Assembly: GCA_016710265.1 (NCBI GenBank)
Contig: JADJJL010000001.1
Span: 62,001-126,000 of the forward strand
DNA length: 64,000 nt
Reading direction: 5' to 3'
Origin: Saprospiraceae bacterium
GTDB lineage: Bacteria > Bacteroidota > Bacteroidia > Chitinophagales > Saprospiraceae
Below the pieces are notes generated by a model. It was not told the DNA's origin. It saw only the letters and a list, made by a program, of their open reading frames with translations, and searched no databases. This document shows positions 58,401-64,000 of this stretch, piece by piece. Both the position numbers and the translations under genes were made by a program. How positions within the stretch are numbered: the first letter of the stretch is position 1; every line of letters starts with the position of its first letter.

Positions 58401-58717
58401 AAGGTAGTACAGCCAGACTTTGCCGCTGTAACAGTAACTACTTCAGTAACAGTAGGTGTGTAGCTCATAAATGTGCCAGCAGGACCTGTCGCCATTTTTA
58501 GCAATCCAGAAACAGATCCAGTCCAAGTAAATGTAATACCAGTAGGAGCTGTGTTTAGTTCTGCAAAAAGATCTACATTACCACCTTTACACACTTCCAC
58601 AACACCTCCCGCAGAAAGAATTGTAGGACATGATTGAGCGTGAAGTCTTTGGAAACTTGATAACATTATCAAAAAAACCAAAGAAAAAGAGTAAGAAAGT
58701 AACTTTAAATAATTCAT
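46478..58717 (-). CDS. Giant T9SS surface protein: Ig/SprB-like, DUF11-like and SdrD-B-like repeats
   Basis: 4079 residues. Signal peptide (FSLVFLIMLSSFQRLHAQ) and a first domain with a jelly-roll-like stretch (about 115-345). Then come Cys-containing Ig/PKD and SprB-type modules (about 430-1290; GGAPPYSYAWSNGG, TGLSPGSYTVTVTD, SPICAGGSVTLTANATGG). Two DUF11-like domains (about 1290-1590) lead into eleven longer DUF11-like repeats (about 1605-3410; DLALRKT, FNQGN, DYIPAGY), most ending in acidic linkers such as EDDHDPAG. Four SdrD-B-like domains (about 3413-3886; GDFVWKDLDGDGVQDAGEPG) precede the type A tail (IYPNPVDDLLKVDLW...KFTVAR). Inference: an exported adhesin or matrix fibre, perhaps calcium-stabilised through the Asp-rich linkers. 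A terminator follows the stop. Confidence 0.92.
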   Translation of the reverse strand: MNYLKLLSYSFSLVFLIMLSSFQRLHAQSCPTILSAGGVVEVCKGGNVDLFAELNTAPTGITFTWTGSVSGLLKMATGPAGTFMSYTPTVTEVVTVTAAKSGCTTLVDKVKVIVHDGATFTKCRIIDNFDEPDGTTQQTVMVKSPILGGPNFQTKTFTGLNAGGLIGNKRTMNIWYVSGDLTSRADVLKESDITSPYFNEWFYSSSNDEGNESNTELVYGGTGADQLNWDGICDCLDPNGVPDASAGFRLYNYFADQSGVTMTVTITDGAGKTGTISRNMPGSGFGDYDEEFALVDFTVANGFNWCDIDKISLFMNTNFISVDFKFDQIDFCCLIKAELGDNSIKKCLGSCIKLDTLFNCPIPSGLIGSHNVKWKDPNGNSVAYNALICPSTAGMFNYTVNIKDSLGCESNFTQTFKICDTPSISLPNVAICKGKSVVLSPTITGGNAPLSYLWSPATGLSCTTCANPTANPTSTTTYTLIVRTTENGDNGINACSGSKKVTVTVNDLPDGSITGATGLCNGATTTQICAKQAPAANITYSWSTLETTRCINVGAGTYTLTVTNTTTGCTATSQVTISPVPSPSVTVSSDKNNVCEGTKVILTAVGSGGTTPYTFTWSTGQSGNPIQVTPSAPSSTYIVTITDINGCTGTNTITINATPNDIQVNVTTKPDICSKKIGEATANPTGGAPPYSYAWSNGGNTQTITGLSPGSYTVTVTDISGCSRSATGTVGTVAGPSVNITGASPICAGGSVTLTANATGGTAPITYSWSPSGMTTSAVTVSPGSTTTYTVVVTDGNGCTASNSVEVLVNPKPQVTITPLNPVICQGAKVNLTAITSGGTPSYSYLWSPSTGLSCTTCQNPDASPTADQIYQVIVTDSKGCKDTAQVLVKVNNNPTPSLVGKTNEQCGKKNGTITVTATGGVSPYSYLWNTSPQQTGNTATGLAAGTYTVTVTDNNGCTGTFSTSIINEGGPTVNITGANPICAGGSVTLTANATGGTAPITYSWSPGGMTTSSVTVSPGSTTTYTVVVTDGNGCTASNSVEVLVNPKPQVTITPLNPVICQGFSVSLTAITSGGTPTFSYLWSPSTGLSCTTCQNPVASPTADQNYQVIVTDSKGCKDTAQVLVKVNNNPTPSLVGKTNEQCNKKNGSITVTATGGESPYSYLWNTSPQQTGTTATGLAGGTYTVTVTDKNGCTGTLAASIINEGGPTVNITGTNPNCIGDNVTLTANPSPKLPSEYTYQWSAGLGTNQTATINNVLITNDYFVTVTDKQTGCTATATYTVQVIGCAVVTHFKEFVSVTQTGLNTYDVAFKITVDNIGTGIGKYNLKDSLAFDKDVVVNAIKYSTNAVGNPGNPGTIVPPSDGNNRYDLAVNQNITDVEVHVYNLTVSVTLNLAGTPPPGGDGSYKPCAEVTPGDYIPENGLYNLSILDTPNDFNDERDEACGELPIINHVKSGPVVVKQGPNTYDVTYTITVTNSGFATGKYTLNDIPGLENDFEVLSAQYTSTAPGNPANPGPIGLTLSGPWNLANDQNIIKQTTHTYQVKLQVKIDLVATASVGDEIYTPCGTNNPNVPQSGEGLFNRTTLDVNDDGIPDQRDTVCADIKIIDLALRKVILNPAGSYKYGDNITFRITVFNQGNTAVENVKVADYLPAGLKYEGGDPNWTIVSANELEGTLPGVLNPGASRTIDLTLRIVASSGGSFDWINFAEIKKAFIGTDEVSDEDIDSNPYSNSIKENAVKPGSPDDNVITEDGKNNPDEDEDDHDPAGIEVFDLALKKTTTANGPFQYGSVVPFVITVYNQGSIQARDVVVVDYIPSGFTFGPGNAIWTNGIGMATTTIPSINPGSSVNVTINLVVQPGSNPLNRAWYNEAEIKTAKDDKNNTQTEDIDSKFNMDPNDDNDVVIDGADDNEINEDGKNDPQQDEDDNDPAAIKIWDLALKKVFVSGSIEYNNPLTFRIWVYNQGNETAKDVKIADYIPTGYSFSAGLNPGWVGAYPNVNYTIAGPIVPGDSAFVDLVLTLENTSGGFRKWINYSEIVSSKDLNNVDRSNDDIDSQVGSDGPLERAVLPGRINDNNISSTNKGGEEDDHDPAGPGIMFGEIFDLALRKTVITPAPYGYGQDIDFNIRIFNQGNVTAQNINVVDYVPTGFQFIAGGVNVAWSYSAGLSQASRIVAGPLKPGDSLDITIRLRTIANPGSSTAYINFSEIKSAQDSLGATRGDIDSNPDDNPINDIGGEPGGPSDNLIDDDGTIDEDDHDPAMINVYDLALIKVTSTAGPYSVGQVVDFKITVYNQGTLPVKNVVVNDYIPIGYTYNAGDNAGIWSGSHPLVTHTHAPQLNPGDNFEVILKLRLAGTSGGYTNWINYSEIKSMQSVNGTDVSAQDVDSDPNGNTPGETAVTPGSPNDNNITDITKAGDQDDHDPAGVNIFDLALRKTVVTGGPYTYGQDIDFKITVFNQGNLTAKNISVVDYVPAGYQFIAGGVNAGWTYSAGNRQATRTIAGPLTPGQSIDVTIRLRLIANASSSDAYTNFAEIKSAQDSLGVSGNDFDSDPDDDPTNDDGGEPGGPTDDEVTKAPPVDEDDHDPAIISIFDLALIKKLVTPATGPYTYGQTHTFEITVFNQGNVTAKDIQVKDYIPEGYSFSPNNGWTGAFPTVSKTITDTIQPGGSRTITLNLTFNMVAVPSLKSWANYAEIAGANDLNGVPGDDVDSDPGSNTTNEQNIIPGKPGDDDIASTSDSGLGSQDDHDPAGPWVFDLATIIENSVDNVSSYGELINFPIKVKNQGNINSAGYTLSVLVPAGFAFTAGPNAGWSYNSLTRIATYVVPVTDTIKPGEMDMYNLVLTSQPATGKHAWTVEIEISADNPVADEVGINDIDSNPDAVFNNDPGGSAIPDSEGGNFPGSDDILNGAGNGIIGDTNAAGDEDDNDPEYVKLYDLALKKTVVTPQPYSYGQNIVFRLRVYNQGNESVKNVRIQDYIPVGYSFVASPGWSVNGQGAEYTYSGILQSADSFDINITLKLENTAGGYRNWINYAEITDVQDSLGNNVNTFDVDSRPGSNGSAELAVKPGDAADDNISSINKGGEEDDHDPAGIPIFDVALRKTYKGTLPIKYEQVVPFELTVFNQGSVSASNFEIADYLAPGYDFDVASNPTWVYNPVTRIATTIYAPKVIPGDSAKVTINLKVKPTLANRSAWKNFAEIFTVTDSLGIPKEDIDSDPDKDPNNDGTVKDDEIDDNPPIDEDDHDPADPPVLDLALRKWIPGKKPYYIPGDTVDFIISLHNQGNVVSSSIGVNDYIPAGFQFLPAINAGWSVNGTRLEYSYGTRLYPEDSVQLHLKLKVIVSANPTLSDWENYAEIRTMRDTFNLIRDNDDADSKPNTNDAWERAVHDDDPWDDVIDGNGQSVNEDSDDHDPEKVVVTAWIGDFVWKDLDGDGVQDAGEPGVPGVHVYLYKCADGSIVKKDTTDANGKYEFDFLLSDNYFLRFDPTPINMPNCAFTFKDRGGNDAKDSDPNAAGITACTFLQWGERDSTWDAGLVELAKYGDFVWHDRNANGIQELGEEGIKDVLVTLYDADTGLPVKTTTTDASGFYLFEFIMPGNYYAKYDWHSMWNQTSSNVGSDIRDSDVDGSNGARTNATTYLSPGEDDRTWDLGLYKCVMIGGRVFLDIDKDGIFDQSENGINGLNVYLVDAMTNVVVASLRTAVNPATPSDDGYYKFACVKPGMYYVRYERPGHLAASEPYNGGNPEKDSDISHENGINSTRKLTVFSGDMILNIGAGFQDKATVGDRVWLDANVNGIQDISEKPVKGVVISAYDVNGVMVSLDTSKSDGTYMLDGIAQGDFFIKFTPPAQYGFTTPKVGSDLIDSDVTGAKGFGTTRVYRLLGGDALPYIDAGLVAGVLPLEWLGFNGSYNGDYTELDWSTGVEINNAHFVVERRHESEIGFREIGQVGASPDALASIHNYDFNDMDVVKFGIYYYRIKQVDINGSYEYSKTISIRVQKTKGFGVEIYPNPVDDLLKVDLWINEDSHLEVIVYDEHGKNVLTQPFGGWRTAGTYTENLRTDLLTSGHYNLQIKTSSGIVNKKFTVAR
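55091..56506 (-). repeat. Exact-length tandem duplication, two 708-bp units
   Basis: Units 55091-55798 and 55799-56506 each encode 236 residues of Ig/SprB-like modules and begin at the same AGT-GGGCCTCC-type boundary; the next boundary falls at 56507. They differ by scattered substitutions only (for example INITGANP against NITGASP). Within a protein of older, more diverged repeats this is a recent in-frame duplication. Confidence 0.75.
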
Positions 58718-59269
58718 ATGATTGTATACTTAGTTGATATAAATTTATAATTTATCAATTCCAAAACAGTGTTATCAATATTAAAATATATACAATAATC
58801 ATACTTCATGATCATTGCAAAACATCATAATGATGACAGATTTATTTTGCTTCATTTATACAAATCAAAAGTGCGATTAGCTTGGATAAACAGATCACTC
58901 TTTTGATTCAAAATGAATCAAATTAAATCAATTAATAAATTTTTTTAGAAAATTAAACTAGGAAATCCACTACGGATTTAACAACATTCAATTTTCTCAT
59001 TCATTCTTCTCAGGGATTAATATAAGCTTCTTTCAGAAGGATAGAAACTTACATAAATCCGGTGCAAAGTACTAAAATTAATTTTGGATTAATTCCAAGG
59101 AAAATCATATTTTTTTTAAAAATTATATAGTTCTTTGATAACAAGTATTACTAAATATATTTTTAATTAATATATACTCCAAAATTTAAGTCTCATTTTA
59201 GAAAATAGTCTAATACAAGCATTTAAAAAACAACAGCTTAGAAGCTAATAAATAAAAGAAAACCCTCAT
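58718..59269. other. AT-rich intergenic region, no gene seen
   Basis: About 550 bp between the giant gene and the S9 peptidase gene, very rich in A and T. I see no convincing open frame, RNA gene or repeat. A near-match GTACTTTG on the minus strand near 59063-59070 could be part of the giant gene's promoter, with one mismatch. Confidence 0.5.
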
Positions 59270-59299
59270 TTGCAAATTATATGATATTGATTATCTTTG
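59270..59299 (+). promoter_or_regulatory. Promoter of the S9 peptidase gene
   Basis: TTG (59270-59272), a 19-bp spacer and TATCTTTG (59292-59299) form a full Bacteroidota-type promoter. Its start near 59306 is downstream of the in-frame ATG at 59281, so the real translation start is the ATG at 59329. Confidence 0.6.
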
Positions 59300-59328
59300 C
59301 TATTATTTCATCTAACAATGCCAAATTT

Positions 59329-61989
59329 ATGAAAGTAATCAGTCCAATTTTTTTATTAATTATGACTTTAACCAGCCTTTCATCCCAAAAAAAATCTGCT
59401 CAACCACCCCTCATTGATCGTGAAATATTCTTTGGCGATCCTGAAATCAGTGGAGCCCAGCTTTCCCCAAATGGAAAGTTCATGAGCTTTATTAAGCCCT
59501 TTAAAGGCACCCGGAACATTTGGATTAAAAAAGCCAACCAAGCTTTTGAGGCAGCGACACCCATCACTGCAGATACTAAAAGACCAATCGGGTCCTATTT
59601 CTGGTCCAGGGACAGCAAATACATCCTCTATGTTCAGGACAAGGGTGGCAATGAGAACTATCATGTCTACGCAGTCAATCCTGCTGAAAAACCAGCTGAA
59701 GGTGCTGAAGTGCCAGTCGCTCGTAATCTTACTGACCTGAAAAACGTAAGGGCTTATATTTATGCTGTTCCTAAATCCAATGCTGATTTGATGTACGTAG
59801 GTCTCAATGACCGCGATGCTTCCTGGCATGATCTGTATGAAATAAAAATCTCAACCGGAGAAAGAAAGTTGGTGAGACAAAATGACGATAGAATGGTAGC
59901 CTGGATTTTTGACCGTAAGGACAAATTACGTTTGACCATGAAATCCAATCCTGACGGTTCCACAGACTTGTTACGGGTAGATCCGAAAGGATTTACTAAA
60001 ATATATTCTTGCGGTGTGCTCGAAAATTTTGCGCCCATCAATTTTCATGAGAACGGGCAACAAGTATATTTGGAAACCAATGTGGGCTCAGATTTAAGCC
60101 GTTTGTTATTGTTCAATATTAATACCAAAGCCGAAGTTTTGGTCGAATCGGATCCTGACAAAAAAGTTGATTTTGGTTCTGCGATGTTTTCTGAAGTGAC
60201 CAATAAATTGATTTCCACCGAATATGAAGGTGACAAAAGGAGAACCTACTGGAAGGATGAGAAATTTGAAGCGGAATATAAATTACTTCAAAAGCAATTT
60301 AAAGGAATGGAAATTGGTTTTGACAGCAGGACTAAAGATGAGAATACCTGGTTGATATCTGTTTATTCTGATACTGATCCAGGCTCCAAATATTTGTACG
60401 AAAGAATATCTAAGAAAACTACTTTTCTATACCGACCAAGGCCCAAGATGCCTATCGCAGACTTATCTCCAATGACTTCAATTCGTTATAAATCTTCCGA
60501 TGGATTAGAAATTCAAGCATATCTCACCTTACCTAAAGGCCTTCCGCAAAAAAATCTTCCTCTATTGGTGATTCCTCACGGAGGTCCTTGGGCCAGGGAT
60601 AGTTGGGGATACAACTCCTACGCACAACTTTGGTCAAACAGAGGTTACGCGATACTGCAACCGAATTTTAGAAGTTCAACAGGGTTTGGTAAAAAATTTA
60701 TAGATGCTGGAAACAAACAATGGGGTGATAAAATGCAAGATGACATCACCTGGGGAGTGCAACATTTGATTAAAAAAGGTATGGTGGATGCAAAAAGAGT
60801 CGGAATACTTGGTGGATCATATGGTGGTTATGCGACTCTTGCCGCCCTTACTTTTACGCCTGATATTTACACCTGTGGAGTTTCTATCGTTGGGCCTTCC
60901 AGTCTTCTAAGTTTGCTTGAATCCATTCCACCATATTGGGAAGCTGGTAGAAAAATATTTCATGAAAGAATGGGTGATCCTACCAACCCCGAAGGAGAAG
61001 CTCAATTGAGAAGACAATCTCCACTTTTTTCTGTGGATAAAATAAAAGTGCCATTGATGGTTGTACAAGGTGCCAACGACCCAAGGGTAAAAAAAGCAGA
61101 ATCTGATCAAATTGTCATCGCCATGAGGGATAAAAATTTGGCGGTAGAATATATCTGTGCACCGGATGAAGGCCATGGTTTTGCAAGACCAGTCAATCAA
61201 ATGGCCTATATCGCAGCGACTGAAAAATTCCTGGCCAAGCATTTAGGTGGCCGGGCACAAGAAGACATGACACCAGAAGTGGCGAAAAGACTTAAGGAAA
61301 TCACGGTGGACATCGCAAGTGTGAAGCTTAATGTGAAAGAAGATTTATCTCAAGTTCAAAAAGCGGTTCCATCAAGAGAGTTAAAAGAAGGCACTTTTAG
61401 TTATGATGTTAAAATAGAAGCGGGAGGAAAAGTTATTGAATTTAGAGATGTGGTGGACATCACCGATGACAGCACCAAATGGCGGGTGAGCAGTTCGATG
61501 GAAACTCCAATGGGTAAGGTCTATGACGAAGGTTTATTTTCTAAGAAAAAATTAACCGCGATGGAAAGGGAATTAATCCAAGGTCCCATCGAAATGAAGT
61601 TAAAATATTCATCCAATTCGGTTGAAGGACAAATGACCATGAACGGAACCAACACACCCGTTAAAATTACTACCATGGATGAGTGTTTTGCAGATGGACC
61701 CGCACAGTTTGTTTTTATTGCAAGTTTGCCTTTGGATCCTGAATACAAAAGCGTCATCGTCAATACCGATTTAATGAAGATGAAAGAAAAGACGATGGTG
61801 GTCGAAGTGATCGGAAGTGAAATGGTCAAAGGAAAAGATTGTTATTTGGTCCAAATAAAACCTACCAATGGTGATGGCGGTGATACTAAATATTGGATAT
61901 CAAAATCTGAAAACCCCATGTGTTTAAAATACAGATTGGTAAATCCCGATATGGGTGGAGCTGTAATCACAGGCATTAAGCAAGATTAA
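59329..61989 (+). CDS. S9 family peptidase (prolyl-oligopeptidase/acylaminoacyl-type) with an extra C-terminal domain
   Basis: About 886 residues from ATG 59329, which opens a signal peptide (FLLIMTLTSLSSQ). A beta-propeller (about 30-370; GAQLSPNGKFMSFIKPF, SRDSKYILYVQDKGGNENYH) is followed by the alpha/beta hydrolase domain with a Ser497 nucleophile in GGSYGGYA, Asp584 in GANDPRV and His616 in EGHGFA. That is complete S9 peptidase, about 650 residues. A further 220 residues (about 670-886) form an extra beta-rich domain resembling DUF3108-type folds (GTFSYDVKIEAGGKVIEF, MKLKYSSNSVEGQMTM, WISKSENPMCLKY). It is probably periplasmic; the fusion is not usual for the family. A terminator follows. 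Confidence 0.9.
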   Translation: MKVISPIFLLIMTLTSLSSQKKSAQPPLIDREIFFGDPEISGAQLSPNGKFMSFIKPFKGTRNIWIKKANQAFEAATPITADTKRPIGSYFWSRDSKYILYVQDKGGNENYHVYAVNPAEKPAEGAEVPVARNLTDLKNVRAYIYAVPKSNADLMYVGLNDRDASWHDLYEIKISTGERKLVRQNDDRMVAWIFDRKDKLRLTMKSNPDGSTDLLRVDPKGFTKIYSCGVLENFAPINFHENGQQVYLETNVGSDLSRLLLFNINTKAEVLVESDPDKKVDFGSAMFSEVTNKLISTEYEGDKRRTYWKDEKFEAEYKLLQKQFKGMEIGFDSRTKDENTWLISVYSDTDPGSKYLYERISKKTTFLYRPRPKMPIADLSPMTSIRYKSSDGLEIQAYLTLPKGLPQKNLPLLVIPHGGPWARDSWGYNSYAQLWSNRGYAILQPNFRSSTGFGKKFIDAGNKQWGDKMQDDITWGVQHLIKKGMVDAKRVGILGGSYGGYATLAALTFTPDIYTCGVSIVGPSSLLSLLESIPPYWEAGRKIFHERMGDPTNPEGEAQLRRQSPLFSVDKIKVPLMVVQGANDPRVKKAESDQIVIAMRDKNLAVEYICAPDEGHGFARPVNQMAYIAATEKFLAKHLGGRAQEDMTPEVAKRLKEITVDIASVKLNVKEDLSQVQKAVPSRELKEGTFSYDVKIEAGGKVIEFRDVVDITDDSTKWRVSSSMETPMGKVYDEGLFSKKKLTAMERELIQGPIEMKLKYSSNSVEGQMTMNGTNTPVKITTMDECFADGPAQFVFIASLPLDPEYKSVIVNTDLMKMKEKTMVVEVIGSEMVKGKDCYLVQIKPTNGDGGDTKYWISKSENPMCLKYRLVNPDMGGAVITGIKQD

Positions 61990-62012
61990 GAAAAAAGAAA
62001 TTGTTTTGATAG

Positions 62013-62046
62013 AATCCGTCTGGTGGAAACACTGACGGATTTTTTA
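62013..62046 (+). terminator. Intrinsic terminator after the S9 peptidase gene
   Basis: AATCCGTC (62013-62020) pairs with GACGGATT (62034-62041) and runs straight into TTTTT; it lies 24 bp after the stop. Confidence 0.8.
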
Positions 62047-62166
62047 TTCTATGATTAAACGCTTAAACAACCGCAGGATTCATCTTCGGTTAAATGGTCC
62101 AATTACTTGACCAAAGGATGTGGTTTTAAATTTCTAATCCAGACCAGGAAATATTTTTACCAATAT

Positions 62167-62198
62167 TTGATTCACCAATGAACAATCGACTATATTTG
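62167..62198 (+). promoter_or_regulatory. Promoter upstream of the small membrane protein
   Basis: TTG (62167-62169), a 21-bp spacer and TATATTTG (62191-62198), an exact -7 match. A start near 62205 leaves a leader of about 180 bases before the ATG at 62384. Confidence 0.5.
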
Positions 62199-62383
62199 TA
62201 GCAAATCTGATCGAGCATGCTTTTGGATACCAAAACCTCAATGCTCCCAAAGATTGACCGATTCCAGCCTTCTTTCTGTCAGGGCTACTTACTAGTGGTT
62301 CAAAGTTGGCAGTTTATTGCATTCCCTGTGCAATTTTATCAAAGCGCATTTTTATTTTTTATTCAACAATTAAACCTTTATTT

Positions 62384-62791
62384 ATGGAAAAGAAAATTTT
62401 AATTGGCACCCTTGTCGGAACTGTTGTACAGTTTTGCTTGGGAGGCCTTGTCTTTGTCGTTCTACTCAAAGACATGATGGCAGAATGGATGACTGCCTTT
62501 CAGGGTTGTGCGCATGCCGAGCCACCTATGTTGCCGGTGGTACTTGCTCAACTGGTCATCAGCTTGCTACTTGCAATTCTTATGCACCGCAATGCCATCT
62601 CTACCTTCAAAGGTGGGGCGATGTTTGGATTGCTGTTTTTCCTTTTGATCTACATTTGGTTTGATCTCTGGATGTTTGCTTCCTTCACAGGCATGACGAG
62701 CAAATTAATGATGATTGATGCCATCAGCAATACGATCATTGGAACCATTACCGCTGGTTTTGTCGGATGGGTTTATGGAAAAATGGGATAA
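62384..62791 (+). CDS. Small hypothetical integral membrane protein
   Basis: About 135 residues from the ATG at 62384 with four membrane helices (TLVGTVVQFCLGGLVFVVL; VVLAQLVISLLLAIL; GAMFGLLFFLLIYIWFDLW; ISNTIIGTITAGFVGWVYG). An extracytoplasmic loop has QGCAHAEPPMLP. It looks like the small DUF1761-like membrane proteins, but I do not assign a family. The longer frame starting at 62306 is unlikely because it lacks coding character before MEKKILIG. It stands alone between an S9 peptidase and the di-iron repair gene. Confidence 0.75.
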   Translation: MEKKILIGTLVGTVVQFCLGGLVFVVLLKDMMAEWMTAFQGCAHAEPPMLPVVLAQLVISLLLAILMHRNAISTFKGGAMFGLLFFLLIYIWFDLWMFASFTGMTSKLMMIDAISNTIIGTITAGFVGWVYGKMG

Positions 62792-63040
62792 TTGTTTCTA
62801 TGTTTTTAAAGAATGTAGCGTATGGCTGCAGTTTTAGAAAAACCATTCGAATCGTAAATTATTAGTTTAAAGAGGGGTGAATATTCTATGTTTGCTCCTC
62901 TTTTATTTTTTAAGAAGATTCAACTGTTTTTTATTCACTCTATGGGGCCATTTACAAAAACGACTGCAATTTGTGTCTTTTTTATAGGCAGTTGACTGGG
63001 ACTTTATGATTGTCTTTGACTAAGAACCTGTGCAAACAAT

Positions 63041-63781
63041 TTATGCAAATGCTGTCTGCGCAGTATGGTGCAATTCCAATTCAATCGCTCTGGGAAAGAG
63101 AATGTTGTTTTCTAGGTGCACGTGAAGGTGGAGATCATTTTCAAATTCCTCCAATTTGGCAAATAATACCCGATAAGTATTGCAGGCATCTACAGGAGCT
63201 GTATAATGTTGGCTTAACTCACGAATACGATGCATCAATTCTCCTGCATGCTCGTGTTCCATTTCCATCATTTTAATGGGATTTTGGATAGGTCCAAATG
63301 GTGGTCTCTCAGCCATCAGATTTTTTTGCTTCAGTCCAACGAGCTGAGTAATATAGGGAAACAAAACCACTTCTTCTTTTCTCATGTGTGCCGTCAGTTC
63401 ATTTTTTATTTCTGCGAACAGACTTGCAATCTCAATGACTTCGGGATGTTGGACCCCATGAACTTTGGATACCTTCTCAGCGTACTGCCCGATGAGATCC
63501 AAATTTTCATTGACATAGTGGTGGTGTATTCTCACAATATATTCAGAAAGTTGATCCAATTCCCATTCGTCAAAATTCTGTACTTTAATTTCCTTTTTTT
63601 TCAACGCATAGAGTTCTTCTATTAGTTTTTCAAAATTGCCATTAGCTTTTAAACAGGCTTCCTGCACACTTCTCTTCCCTCCGCAACAAAAATCGATCTG
63701 GTATTTTTTAAAAATATCTGCGGCTCTGTAATCATTGGTCACTATGTCGGCCACGCTCATGGTTTTATAATCCTTATTCAT
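63041..63781 (-). CDS. ric: Iron-sulfur cluster repair di-iron protein (RIC/ScdA/YtfE family)
   Basis: About 246 residues from the ATG at 63781; the longer frame needs a TTG at 63802. The N-terminal ScdA_N domain (about 1-60) has IFKKYQIDFCCGGKRSVQEA with the CC pair. The C-terminal hemerythrin-like domain has the iron ligands in VRIHHHYVNENL, ELTAHMRKEEVVLFPY, MEMEHEHAGELMHRIREL and DLHLHVHLENNILFPRA. RIC proteins repair Fe-S clusters damaged by nitric oxide or oxidants. The presence of both domains fits the usual length. A 7-1-7 palindrome lies just before the start and may be an operator. Confidence 0.95.
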   Translation of the reverse strand: MNKDYKTMSVADIVTNDYRAADIFKKYQIDFCCGGKRSVQEACLKANGNFEKLIEELYALKKKEIKVQNFDEWELDQLSEYIVRIHHHYVNENLDLIGQYAEKVSKVHGVQHPEVIEIASLFAEIKNELTAHMRKEEVVLFPYITQLVGLKQKNLMAERPPFGPIQNPIKMMEMEHEHAGELMHRIRELSQHYTAPVDACNTYRVLFAKLEEFENDLHLHVHLENNILFPRAIELELHHTAQTAFA

Positions 63782-63790
63782 ACTTTGTAA

Positions 63791-63805
63791 ACTTTGCTGC
63801 AAAGT
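63791..63805. promoter_or_regulatory. Palindrome, possible operator of the RIC gene
   Basis: ACTTTGC-T-GCAAAGT, a perfect 7-bp inverted repeat, lies 9 bases upstream of the ATG at 63781. It overlaps a near-match to the -7 element on the minus strand (TTACTTTG, 63807-63800), so a dimeric regulator bound here would cover the promoter. Confidence 0.4.
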
Positions 63806-63897
63806 AATAGACTACTGTGTCCATTATTAATGACTGCGGTCAATTTGCCCTATGACAATCATCCTGACCGAAAGATCGCACAATTCAATCCAAAAGA

Positions 63898-64000
63898 TTA
63901 TAATTTCTCAAACCTGGCTTGAAAAAAACGCAAATATTTGGGTTCATACGTCATTTTCAATCCATTGATTCTCTTTCGTCTTTGAAAAACCAATGCTGCT
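63898..64000 (-). CDS. C-terminal end of an unidentified gene running off the right edge
   Basis: On the minus strand a frame enters from 64000 and ends at a TAA (63900-63898): about 33 residues, FQRRKRINGLKMTYEPKYL then RFFQARFEKL. The length is too short for a family call. It is reported because it is open to the edge, basic and ends with a plausible tail; the other two minus-strand frames are not clearly coding. Confidence 0.35.
   Translation of the reverse strand, partial: AALVFQRRKRINGLKMTYEPKYLRFFQARFEKL

Overview
The window looks like a chromosomal segment of a Bacteroidota bacterium, most likely from the Saprospiria/Saprospiraceae. The evidence is AT-rich DNA, starts without clear Shine-Dalgarno sites, several upstream matches to the Bacteroidota -7 promoter element TAnnTTTG, two TonB-dependent receptors with carboxypeptidase-regulatory-like N-termini, and secreted proteins ending in type A or type B (gliding-motility-type) sorting domains of the type IX secretion system (T9SS). 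I see no rRNA, tRNA, CRISPR array, transposase or phage gene.

Layout. (1) 1-7179, minus strand: a giant secreted protein, cut by the left edge, with an N-terminal SBBP-type beta-propeller, a GEVED-like module and a long array of Cys-rich HYR-like domains. Two of the HYR units are each interrupted by a nested beta-sandwich-like module. (2) 7180-8777: a gene-free stretch holding a structured repeat element and dispersed palindromic repeats. (3) 8778-14563, minus: a tight four-gene operon of DUF4956 membrane protein, HlyD-type adaptor, TolC-like channel and TonB-dependent receptor. (4) 14730-20177, plus: cinA, a 2-oxoacid dehydrogenase E2, a PorE-like TPR/PD40/OmpA protein and a methyltransferase. 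(5) 20178-25840: a type B T9SS protein and a type A T9SS protein set among several families of intergenic repeats. (6) 25840-29773, minus: a small lipoprotein, murQ and a sodium:solute symporter in one unit, then a PqqB-like metallo-hydrolase. (7) 29925-35698, plus: a sortilin/BNR propeller protein, a PIG-V-like membrane protein and an M28 glutaminyl-cyclase-like lipoprotein. (8) 35700-36430: an array of imperfect tandem repeats. (9) 36521-38742, plus: prfC and tmk. (10) 38759-45746: a DUF4331 / TPR lipoprotein / TonB-receptor operon, divergent from an ECF sigma / anti-sigma pair. (11) 45871-58717, minus: a decayed duplicate tail followed by an intact 4079-residue surface protein (Ig/SprB-like, then DUF11-like repeats with acidic linkers, then SdrD-B-like domains, then a T9SS tail). 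(12) 59281-64000: an S9 peptidase with an extra C-terminal domain, a small membrane protein, a RIC/ScdA di-iron repair protein and the end of an unidentified gene.

How it fits together. Much of the window serves the cell surface: giant adhesin-like T9SS cargo, a PorE-like envelope protein that may belong to the T9SS itself, two TonB receptors and several periplasmic or lipoprotein hydrolases. Housekeeping genes (cinA, E2, prfC, tmk, murQ) lie between them. The most unusual items are the DUF4956-HlyD-TolC-TonB operon, which has no export ATPase; the domain-within-domain HYR modules; the DUF4331 operon with its divergent sigma pair and internal terminator-like hairpin; and a duplicated gene tail that carries its terminator with it. 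All assignments come from reading the sequence; no database search was run.
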